From Hymenobacter lapidiphilus (lineage in GTDB: Bacteria > Bacteroidota > Bacteroidia > Cytophagales > Hymenobacteraceae): a DNA stretch of 42,840 nt. Below, in pieces: positions 1 to 6,131 of this stretch (positions are counted from its first letter, which is position 1; every line of letters begins with the position of its first letter). The position numbers were made by a program, and so were the translations under genes. A model generated the notes under the pieces. The model had not been told where the DNA came from. It did no database searches and worked only from the letters and a program-made list of their open reading frames with translations. The DNA lies in assembly GCF_003417065.2 (NCBI RefSeq), contig NZ_QVLT01000035.1, positions 1 through 42,840 on the forward strand. The letters are read 5' to 3'.

Positions 1-132
1 TACAACCACGCCAAACGGCTTAAGACCTTGCGCGGCCTCACGCCACATGAATTTGTCTGTGCCGAGTGGCAGAAAAACCCCGTTAACTTTACCCAGGACC
101 CGACCCACCTCACGCTGGGACTATACAACTAG
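1..132 (+). CDS. IS transposase, C-terminal end (IS481-like, partial)
   Basis: The frame is open from the first base to TAG at 130-132 and encodes the last 43 residues of a protein. The residues include YNHAKRLKTLRGLTPHEF and the terminal HLTLGLYN. This is the conserved tail of the integrase-core (DDE) transposases annotated as IS481 family, in which an R-L-K-T-L-x-G-L-T-P motif follows the catalytic domain. The catalytic residues and the left terminal repeat lie outside the window, so I cannot judge whether the element is intact. No right-end inverted repeat can be identified without the left end. Assignment as a transposase end is fairly safe; the exact IS family is from memory of the motif. 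Confidence 0.7.
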   Translation, partial: YNHAKRLKTLRGLTPHEFVCAEWQKNPVNFTQDPTHLTLGLYN

Positions 133-168
133 GGCTGTACCTTGCAGCCTTCATCCGCTATACCTGCT

Positions 169-1137
169 ATGTCCGCTTCTGATTCCTGGCTAGATACCCT
201 GCCAGCCGATTTCTACGCTCAACTAACCCACACCCTGAACCTGCACGGCATGGCCGCGCTGGAGTTGCTGAGCCGGCCCGCCACGCCCGCCACCGACCGT
301 ATTTACCAGCTTAGCGGCCTCGACGCAGTTACTGTGCAACGGCTCAACGGTATCAGCAGCCACGCGCAACTCCTGGCCGCCCTGCGGCGGGAGCCGCTGG
401 CCGTGTACCACTTGCTGCTGCTGGGAGGCCTGACACTGGAAACGAGCCTGGCCGCGCCGGTGCTGGCCTACGTGCGGCAGGCTATGAGCATCACCGAGGA
501 GCAGCTGGGCCAACTATTGACTTACTGCCAGCAGCTGAGCAACGCTTTTCTGGGGCAGCTGGAGGAGCACGTAGCGGCCCCGGCGGGCGTGGCCTCGCTG
601 GGGCTGCACCGGCTGGGCGTAGAGGAAGCGTTTGCGGGGTTTCTGGCCGCACAATTGGCGGCGCGGCCCGTTGCCGAGTTGCGGCCGCTGCCACCGCAGC
701 TGCATATTATGCGCCTGGCGCTGCTGCTGGCCGTCAGCCTGCCGCAGGATACCGACCACCCGTTTGCGCAGGCCGTGCAGGCGCTGCCTCACCTGCAGCC
801 CGCCACCCTGGAGCCCCTTATTGCCCGGCTCGGTCACGCGCAGCCCCACGAGCCGCTGCCGCTCAGCATGCCCGAAGTGGTGCAGCTTTACCAGGCCCTG
901 CAGGTGTGCGGCATGGTGTTCGTGTCGGATTTGATGAGCCATATGGGGCTGGAAGACTCCTTCCCGACCTTATCGGAGGAGGAGCGCCGGGCCAGCGAGC
1001 CGGCTCCGGCCAGCAACCGCGAGGCAGTAGGCAGCATCGTCAGCGGCTTCACGCAGTGGGTGCAGCAAAACTTCCCCGGCAACCCCGAAATAGCGCAGGC
1101 CCGGCAGCAGGTGCTAGCGCTGGCCGATGAACTGTAG
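169..1137 (+). CDS. Hypothetical Leu/Ala-rich helical protein
   Basis: A 322-residue protein of unknown function, very rich in Leu, Ala, Gln and Pro, and apparently all alpha-helical. It has no signal peptide, membrane segment or motif I recognise. Start: an in-frame TTG exists at 142, but it lies in a promoter-like TACCTTGC (138-145). The ATG at 169 (MSASDSWLDTL) is therefore preferred. It follows the IS transposase end by 36 bases and is followed by a large palindrome (1148-1270) that separates it from a convergent gene. Codon use resembles the rest of the window, so it is probably resident chromosomal DNA beside which an IS landed. I can assign no function. Confidence 0.75.
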   Translation: MSASDSWLDTLPADFYAQLTHTLNLHGMAALELLSRPATPATDRIYQLSGLDAVTVQRLNGISSHAQLLAALRREPLAVYHLLLLGGLTLETSLAAPVLAYVRQAMSITEEQLGQLLTYCQQLSNAFLGQLEEHVAAPAGVASLGLHRLGVEEAFAGFLAAQLAARPVAELRPLPPQLHIMRLALLLAVSLPQDTDHPFAQAVQALPHLQPATLEPLIARLGHAQPHEPLPLSMPEVVQLYQALQVCGMVFVSDLMSHMGLEDSFPTLSEEERRASEPAPASNREAVGSIVSGFTQWVQQNFPGNPEIAQARQQVLALADEL

Positions 1138-1147
1138 GTGATGAACT

Positions 1148-1270
1148 GTCATTCTGAGCGAAGGTGCAGCCGTAGTCGAAGAATCCCTACCGCCATAGTA
1201 ATCCTGTCGTCGGGAAATACTTTGGCAGTAGAGATTCTTCGACTACGGCTGCGCCTTCGCTCAGAATGAC
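1148..1270. repeat. Dispersed palindrome, copy A
   Basis: This is a long imperfect inverted repeat. The left arm begins GTCATTCTGAGCGAAGG and continues through GTCGAAGAATC. The right arm is its near-perfect reverse complement ending CTTCGCTCAGAATGAC. The loop between the arms is about 30-35 bases. It lies between convergent genes, close to both stop codons, where it could fold as a bidirectional terminator. It is one of six related elements in the window. Confidence 0.9.
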
Positions 1271-1299
1271 TATCCTATTATAGCTCCTGCTGATTCGTT

Positions 1300-1638
1300 C
1301 TACTGGGCCAGCAGCACTTCAATTTCCAGGTGCAACCACTCGTCTTCCCAGGCTTTGTGGGTGAGACGGGCCGAAAGCGGGTAGCCGGCGTCGAGCAGGC
1401 GGGCCACGGTTTCGTTGCGGCCCTCGGGCAGGTAGCCGAGCCAGAAGTCCTCACCGGGGCCGCTGGTGAGCACGCGCACGGCCCAGTCGTCGTAGGAGCT
1501 GTCGGCTTCGCGGGCCAGGGCCAGCGGCTGGCCGGGCTGCAGTTTCGGCTCGAACTCGCGCAGGCCGGGGCGGTGGGTGGTGCCGGCCACAAGGCATTCG
1601 AGTAGCACCAAGGCGTTGGCGGGGGCAGAATCGGACAT
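1300..1638 (-). CDS. HIRAN domain protein
   Basis: A 112-residue protein that is essentially one HIRAN domain. It shows the pattern LxPGQPLALAREADSSYDDWAVRV, then a GYLPEGRNETVARLLDAG stretch, then a final strand HLEIEVLLA. HIRAN domains occur fused to SWI/SNF helicases or alone, and bind DNA ends or single-stranded DNA in the studied eukaryotic case. The stand-alone bacterial forms are poorly understood. A longer frame opens at 1842, but the ATG at 1638 (MSDSAPANAL) starts just before the domain, and the upstream part would overlap the divergent gene. It is convergent with the unknown gene at 169-1137 and divergent from the DUF4268 gene. Confidence 0.78.
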   Translation of the reverse strand: MSDSAPANALVLLECLVAGTTHRPGLREFEPKLQPGQPLALAREADSSYDDWAVRVLTSGPGEDFWLGYLPEGRNETVARLLDAGYPLSARLTHKAWEDEWLHLEIEVLLAQ

Positions 1639-1763
1639 GGGAAGAGAGGCGTAGTGAGGCCCTAAACTACGCAGCGAAACGGGTTTGGGTCGCGCCGGGT
1701 TGGGCAACCCGGCGGCGCAGGCCGCGTTTGCCCGGGTTCGGCCGGCCTCTTTTGCCCGCCCGC

Positions 1764-1771
1764 TACCTTTG
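1764..1771 (+). promoter_or_regulatory. -7 promoter element TACCTTTG
   Basis: An exact match to the Bacteroidota TAnnTTTG element, ending 6 bases before the ATG of the DUF4268 gene. Transcription would start at or very near the start codon, so the message may be leaderless. No convincing -33 TTTG was found at the usual 19-21 base spacing. Confidence 0.55.
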
Positions 1772-1777
1772 CCGCCT

Positions 1778-2239
1778 ATGTATAGCAAGACCGAAGCCAC
1801 CCAGCTCCGCCAGGCCTTCTGGACCACGCTGGGCCAGTACATGCAGCCCGTGCCGTCGGCCGATGGCGGACCGGTGAACTGGATGAACTATAAAACCGGC
1901 CTCAAACACGTGTACTTCCGCCTGCACGCCGACAACCGCTACGCCACCGTCAGCATCGAAATTACCCACCCCGACGAGGGCCTGCGGGAACTGTTCTTCG
2001 AGCAGTTCCGGGAGATGCGGCCGATGCTGGAAGAGGCCACCGGCGAGGCCTGGACCTGGGAGCCGGCCGCCATAAACGAAAGCGGCCAGCCGCTGGCCCG
2101 CATCTACTGCGAGCTGCGCCCCGCTAACCTGTTCTCCCGCGACGATTGGCCCCGGCTCATCCCCTTCTTTAAGCCCCGGCTACTAGCCCTCGACGAGTTC
2201 TGGAGTACGGGCCAGTATGCTTTCGATGAGCTGCGGTAA
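1778..2239 (+). CDS. DUF4268 family protein
   Basis: A 153-residue cytoplasmic protein matching the short DUF4268 family of Bacteroidota. It opens MYSKTEATQLRQAFWTTLGQYM, followed by an NWMNYKTGLKH motif, a strand with VSIEITHPDEG, and a C-terminal FFKPRLLALDEFW. The biochemical role of this family is unknown; some larger members are found with restriction-modification genes, but nothing of that kind lies here. Start: the ATG at 1778 follows a -7 element at 1764-1771 and matches the family's N-terminus. The longer frame from 1685 would run through the promoter. Confidence 0.85.
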   Translation: MYSKTEATQLRQAFWTTLGQYMQPVPSADGGPVNWMNYKTGLKHVYFRLHADNRYATVSIEITHPDEGLRELFFEQFREMRPMLEEATGEAWTWEPAAINESGQPLARIYCELRPANLFSRDDWPRLIPFFKPRLLALDEFWSTGQYAFDELR

Positions 2240-2355
2240 CGGCAACGGGCAACCGCCGGGCAGCAGCAATAATAAGGGCGTGGCAAGAAAGTTGCGGCGG
2301 GCGCTTCAGCAAGCGGCCACCGCACCCTTTTTTCCACCCTTCAGTTTTTCATCTG

Positions 2356-2727
2356 ATGAAAAATCAAATTTTGCTGCTAAGCCTGCTGCTGAGCATGGGC
2401 TTTGGTACTCCCCTAACGGCTTCGGCTCAAACGAGCGGGGCAGGCTACATGATGATTATTTCCCGGGTTTCGCTGGGTTTCGACGCCCAGGCCAGCATCG
2501 TGGCCGTAGCAGCCGATGGCAAGGAGCGAATGCAAGAAGTGGATTTCAGCCGCTTCAGTGCTAAGCAGATGGCCGCCAACATGACTGAAGTACATAAGGT
2601 TGCGCTGGCCACCGTGAACACTTACGCGGCCGATGGCTGGCACATCGTAAGTATAGTTCCGAGCGAAATATCTAGCGGCGGCAGCACCGTTTTCAGCCAG
2701 ACAATTTACTATTTGGCCAGAAATTGA
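2356..2727 (+). CDS. Small secreted protein, DUF4177-like
   Basis: A 123-residue protein with a clear N-terminal signal peptide: Lys at 3, a hydrophobic stretch LLLSLLLSMGFG, and likely cleavage after ASA near residue 24. The mature part is about 100 residues with alternating strands and a helix (AADGWHIVSIVPSE, then a final IYYLARN). The arrangement 'helix, GWxxVS, strand, YYL' resembles DUF4177-type small domains, but that is a pattern judgement only. It probably acts in the periplasm. It is followed by a strong bidirectional terminator shared with the convergent dehydrogenase gene. No function is known. Confidence 0.75.
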   Translation: MKNQILLLSLLLSMGFGTPLTASAQTSGAGYMMIISRVSLGFDAQASIVAVAADGKERMQEVDFSRFSAKQMAANMTEVHKVALATVNTYAADGWHIVSIVPSEISSGGSTVFSQTIYYLARN

Positions 2728-2753
2728 CGACTGGTTTGAGCAACTCGTCTAAG

Positions 2754-2791
2754 TTCAAACGGCCGCTCTGTTTCCAGAACGGCCGTTTGAA
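2754..2791. terminator. Bidirectional intrinsic terminator-like hairpin
   Basis: A perfect 12-bp stem: TTCAAACGGCCG at 2754-2765 pairs with CGGCCGTTTGAA at 2780-2791. An inner TCTG/CAGA stem closes a short loop. It lies between the convergent secreted-protein and acyl-CoA dehydrogenase genes. The T-runs are short, so its efficiency is uncertain. Confidence 0.8.
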
Positions 2792-2808
2792 TTTACTCAA
2801 CTCCGCGC

Positions 2809-4044
2809 TTACTTAAACGCCTGGATGCCGGTAATATCGGCCCCCGTGATGAGCAGGTGGATGTCGTGGGTGCCTTCGTAAGTGAGCACCGATTCGAGGT
2901 TCATCATGTGGCGCATGATGGGATACTCGCCGGTGATGCCCATGCCGCCGTGAATCTGGCGGGCTTCGCGGGCAATGTGCAGGGCAATTTCGACGGAGTT
3001 GCGCTTGGCCATCGAAATCTGGGCACTGGTGGCTTTGCCTTCGTTTTTGAGCACGCCCAAACGCCACACCATCAGCTGAGCCTTGGTGATTTCGGTAATC
3101 ATTTCGGCCAGCTTCTTCTGCTGCAGCTGGAAAGCGGCAATCGGCTTGCCGAACTGCTCACGCTCCAGGCTGTATTTCAGCGCCGACTCATAGCAGTCAA
3201 TCGCCACGCCGATAGCGCCCCAGGCAATGCCGAAGCGGGCCGAATCGAGGCAGCTGAGGGGGCCTTTGAGGCCGTCGATGCCGGGCAGCAGGTTTTCCTT
3301 GGGCACCTTCACGTTGTCGAATACCAGCTCGCCGGTGGTGCTGGCGCGCAGGCTCCACTTGTTGTGGATTTCGGGGGTCGTGAAGCCTTCCATGCCGCGC
3401 TCCACGATGATACCCTTAATGCGGCCTTCCTCGTTTTTGGCCCACACCACGGCCACCTGGCACTCGGGCGAGTTGGAAATCCAGAGTTTGGCGCCGTTGA
3501 GCAGGTAGTAGTCACCCTTATCTTCAATGCGGGTGGTCATGCCGCCGGGGTTCGAGCCGTGGTCGGGCTCCGTCAGGCCGAAGCAGCCGAGCCACTCGCC
3601 GCTGGCCAGCTTGGGCAGGAACTTCTTGCGCTGCTCCTCCGAACCGTAGGCGTAAATCGGGAACATCACCAGGGAGCCCTGCACCGAGGCCGTGGAGCGC
3701 ATGCCGGAGTCGCCGCGCTCAATTTCCTGCATAATCAGGCCGTAGCTGATGTAGTCGAGGCCGCCGCCACCGTACTCGGTCGGGATGGTGGGGCCGAACG
3801 CGCCGACATCACCAAACTTGCGCACGATTTCGCTTGGGAAGTGCGCCTGCTGGGCCCACTTCTCGATATTGGGGCTGATTTCCTTTTTTACGAAGTCGCG
3901 GATGCTCTGGCGGATGAGCTTGTGCTCCTCCGTCAGCAGGCCGTCGAGGTCGAAGTAATCGGTGAAACCGGCCGCGTTGGTAGAGCCGCGCTGGGCGGAA
4001 TGGGCTTTGGCCTGGGGCGAGAGAACGTCAGTTTCAGAAGACAT
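2809..4044 (-). CDS. gcdH: Acyl-CoA dehydrogenase, glutaryl-CoA dehydrogenase type
   Basis: A 411-residue FAD-dependent acyl-CoA dehydrogenase, full length for the family. An N-terminal helical domain (about residues 25-150) contains GMRSTASVQGSLVMFPI. A middle beta-domain carries GCFGLTEPDHGSNPGGM. The C-terminal helical domain holds RQIHGGMGITGEYPI and YEGTHDIH with the expected catalytic Glu near residue 390. The Arg-Ser-x-x-Ser-Val-Q block and the YEGTHDIH block are characteristic of glutaryl-CoA dehydrogenase, which oxidises and decarboxylates glutaryl-CoA to crotonyl-CoA in lysine and tryptophan breakdown. No other gene of that pathway is nearby. It reads as a single gene with its own promoter at 4076-4083. 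A related short-chain or branched-chain substrate cannot be excluded. Confidence 0.9.
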   Translation of the reverse strand: MSSETDVLSPQAKAHSAQRGSTNAAGFTDYFDLDGLLTEEHKLIRQSIRDFVKKEISPNIEKWAQQAHFPSEIVRKFGDVGAFGPTIPTEYGGGGLDYISYGLIMQEIERGDSGMRSTASVQGSLVMFPIYAYGSEEQRKKFLPKLASGEWLGCFGLTEPDHGSNPGGMTTRIEDKGDYYLLNGAKLWISNSPECQVAVVWAKNEEGRIKGIIVERGMEGFTTPEIHNKWSLRASTTGELVFDNVKVPKENLLPGIDGLKGPLSCLDSARFGIAWGAIGVAIDCYESALKYSLEREQFGKPIAAFQLQQKKLAEMITEITKAQLMVWRLGVLKNEGKATSAQISMAKRNSVEIALHIAREARQIHGGMGITGEYPIMRHMMNLESVLTYEGTHDIHLLITGADITGIQAFK

Positions 4045-4075
4045 AAGGAGTGGACTATAGAGTGGGAATCAGGTT

Positions 4076-4083
4076 CAAAGATA
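4076..4083 (-). promoter_or_regulatory. -7 promoter element TATCTTTG
   Basis: The plus strand reads CAAAGATA, an exact TAnnTTTG on the minus strand, 31 bases upstream of the dehydrogenase ATG at 4044. No clear -33 element was found. Confidence 0.5.
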
Positions 4084-4156
4084 GGGCTTTCCGGATGCAG
4101 AACAGCCTACTGGGGCCGATGGTTCGGCCAGCGGCAGACCCGAAAAGATGTAACTT

Positions 4157-4186
4157 AACCCGACGGATAGTCGGGTTGGCTTTTTT
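4157..4186 (+). terminator. Terminator-like hairpin in a divergent gap
   Basis: AACCCGAC (4157-4164) pairs with GTCGGGTT (4170-4177), followed by GGC and six T residues (4181-4186). It would end plus-strand transcription 64 bases before the permease start. No gene lies upstream on that strand, so it may be a leader attenuator, the end of a small RNA, or an insulator. Confidence 0.6.
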
Positions 4187-4249
4187 CCCGTACCTAGTTT
4201 TCAACCCTATTTTCAACCGCCGCCTACCCCTTTTCCGCCCTTCTTTCCT

Positions 4250-5989
4250 ATGAGCGAACACAAGAAGCTAACCGAACTGGAAGCCACCGCCATCTGTGGC
4301 AACGATATTTCCTCCTCCTGCCTCTACGTTTCAGCCCTAGCCATTGCCTACGCCGGCCAATACGCCTTCGTGGCCCTGCTGATTGTAGCGGCGGTGCTGT
4401 TTCTGTTTCGTAAAATATATGGCGAAGTGGTAGGCGCGCTGCCCCTTAACGGCGGGGCCTACAACGTACTGCTCAACACCACCAGCAAGCGCAACGCCGC
4501 TATGGCCGCTTGCCTGACCATCCTCTCGTACATGGCTACGGCCGTTATTTCGGCCGCCGAGGCCATGCACTACCTGCATACACTCTGGGACGGGTTCAAC
4601 ATCAACCTGGCCACGCTGGGGCTGCTGGGACTCTTTCTGGCCCTCACTATCCTGGGCATCTCCGAGTCGGCGAAAGTGGCCGTAGCTATTTTCCTGGTCC
4701 ACCTGGTTTCGCTCACGGTGCTGGTGGGCACGGTTATCTGGTTTTTATTCACCCACGACTTGAGCACACTTTCGCTCAACTTCTCAGCCCCCGTCCCCGG
4801 CGGCAGCCTCGTAACAGCCCTGTTTTTTGGATTCAGCGCGGCCATGCTGGGTATTTCGGGCTTCGAAAGCTCGGCCAATTTCGTGGAGGAGCAGGCCCCC
4901 GGCGTGTTTGCCAAAACCCTGCGCAACATGTGGATAGTGGTTAGTTTCTTCAATCCGGTTATTGCCTTTCTGGCCATTGCCGCGATACCGATAGGTCAGG
5001 TAGAAGAGCACGCCGAAACGGTGCTTTCGTACCTGGGCACTGTTGCCGGCGGTCCGTGGCTGGGCACGCTCATTTCGGTTGATGCCGTGGCCGTGCTCAG
5101 CGGAGCCGTGCTGACGAGCTTTGTGGGCGTGAGCGGCCTGATGAAACGCATGGCCCTGGACCGGATTCTGCCCCAGTTTTTCCTCAAGGAAAACGCCCGC
5201 AACAGTAACTACGTCATTCTAATTACCTTTTTCTTGCTCTGCGCTTCGGTGCTCTTTATTACCAATGGCGACATCAAGCCGCTGGCGGGCGTTTACACTA
5301 TTTCTTTCCTGTCGGTGATGGCGCTGTTTGCCATCGGTAACTTCCTGCTCAAGAGCAAGCGCCCCAACCTGCCGCGCCCGGTGTACGCCGGTATTCTGAC
5401 GGTTACCGTGGCGCTTATCAGTGTTCTGGTGGCACTGTACGGCAATGTGCAGCTGAACCCGAAGTTTCTGATTGTCTTTCTGCAGTACTTCCTGCCTTCG
5501 ATGGCCATCGTTTATATCATGCTCAACCGGGCCTCCATTCTGGAGTTGGTTCTGGCCGCCGCCAACTCGTTTGCCCACAAATATCCGGGGGTTTCGCGCT
5601 TCAGCCGTCTGCAGATACAAAAGGCCACCCGCGAGCTGCATCAGCAGGAATTCGTGTTTTTCACCAAGGGCGACAACGTGTCGAACCTCAATAAAGTGAT
5701 GGCTTACGTGGTGGAAAACGAGTTTACCAACCGCCTCAAAATCGTGACGCTGCTCCGCGAGGGCGAAACTTACCCGCCCGAGCTGCTCAAGGACATTGAG
5801 GTGCTCGACCGGGCCTACGACCAGATTCGGGTGGACTTTGTGGCCATGCCCGGTCACTTCGGTCCCGAGCTTATCGACCGCCTCTCAGAAGAGTGGAACG
5901 TGCCCAAAAACTTCATGTTCATCGGCTCCCCCGGCGACCGGTTCCCCTACCAGATTTCCGAGCTGGGCGGGGTACGCCTAATCATCTGA
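4250..5989 (+). CDS. APC-family amino acid permease with C-terminal cytoplasmic domain
   Basis: A 579-residue inner-membrane transporter of the amino acid-polyamine-organocation superfamily. About twelve hydrophobic segments span roughly residues 20-430. The first is followed by a YGEVVGALPLNGGAYNVLL stretch, the re-entrant/TM2 signature of APC carriers. A later FGFSAAMLGISGFESSANFVEE matches the TM6 region of this group. The last ~140 residues are soluble and include a VVENEFTNRLKIVTLL strand-helix unit, which resembles the universal-stress-like tails found on some APC carriers. The substrate cannot be read from sequence. The gene stands alone, starting at ATG 4250 after a terminator-like hairpin (4157-4186) and ending at a bidirectional terminator. 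Confidence 0.88.
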   Translation: MSEHKKLTELEATAICGNDISSSCLYVSALAIAYAGQYAFVALLIVAAVLFLFRKIYGEVVGALPLNGGAYNVLLNTTSKRNAAMAACLTILSYMATAVISAAEAMHYLHTLWDGFNINLATLGLLGLFLALTILGISESAKVAVAIFLVHLVSLTVLVGTVIWFLFTHDLSTLSLNFSAPVPGGSLVTALFFGFSAAMLGISGFESSANFVEEQAPGVFAKTLRNMWIVVSFFNPVIAFLAIAAIPIGQVEEHAETVLSYLGTVAGGPWLGTLISVDAVAVLSGAVLTSFVGVSGLMKRMALDRILPQFFLKENARNSNYVILITFFLLCASVLFITNGDIKPLAGVYTISFLSVMALFAIGNFLLKSKRPNLPRPVYAGILTVTVALISVLVALYGNVQLNPKFLIVFLQYFLPSMAIVYIMLNRASILELVLAAANSFAHKYPGVSRFSRLQIQKATRELHQQEFVFFTKGDNVSNLNKVMAYVVENEFTNRLKIVTLLREGETYPPELLKDIEVLDRAYDQIRVDFVAMPGHFGPELIDRLSEEWNVPKNFMFIGSPGDRFPYQISELGGVRLII

Positions 5990-6131
5990 CCACAGATTAG
6001 CACGGATTTCGTAGACGATTGAAATTAAAAGAGCCGCCTCAACTGAGGCGGCTCTTTTAATTTTGCTGCTGAAGAACATGACCAGCAGGGCCTACTACAA
6101 AATCCGTTAAAATCCGTACTAATCCGTGGTC
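5988..6131. repeat. Nested inverted repeat with AATCCGT units
   Basis: The left arm at 5988-6014 (GACCACAGATTAGCACGGAT...CGTAG) is repeated inverted at 6095-6131. The right arm has one extra 10-base AATCCGTTAA-like unit, so AATCCGT occurs three times there. The arms flank the terminator at 6023-6062 and run into both adjacent stop codons. Confidence 0.7.
6023..6062. terminator. Bidirectional intrinsic terminator
   Basis: An 18-bp perfect stem, AATTAAAAGAGCCGCCTC / GAGGCGGCTCTTTTAATT, with an AACT loop. It has T-runs on both strands. It sits between the convergent permease and TonB receptor genes. Confidence 0.92.

Noticed and set aside
2857..4158. A 433-codon frame opposite the dehydrogenase
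   Set aside because: It is the antisense shadow of the clearly coding acyl-CoA dehydrogenase gene, with His/Ala/Gly-rich, low-quality residues and no motif. GC-rich codon use creates such frames.
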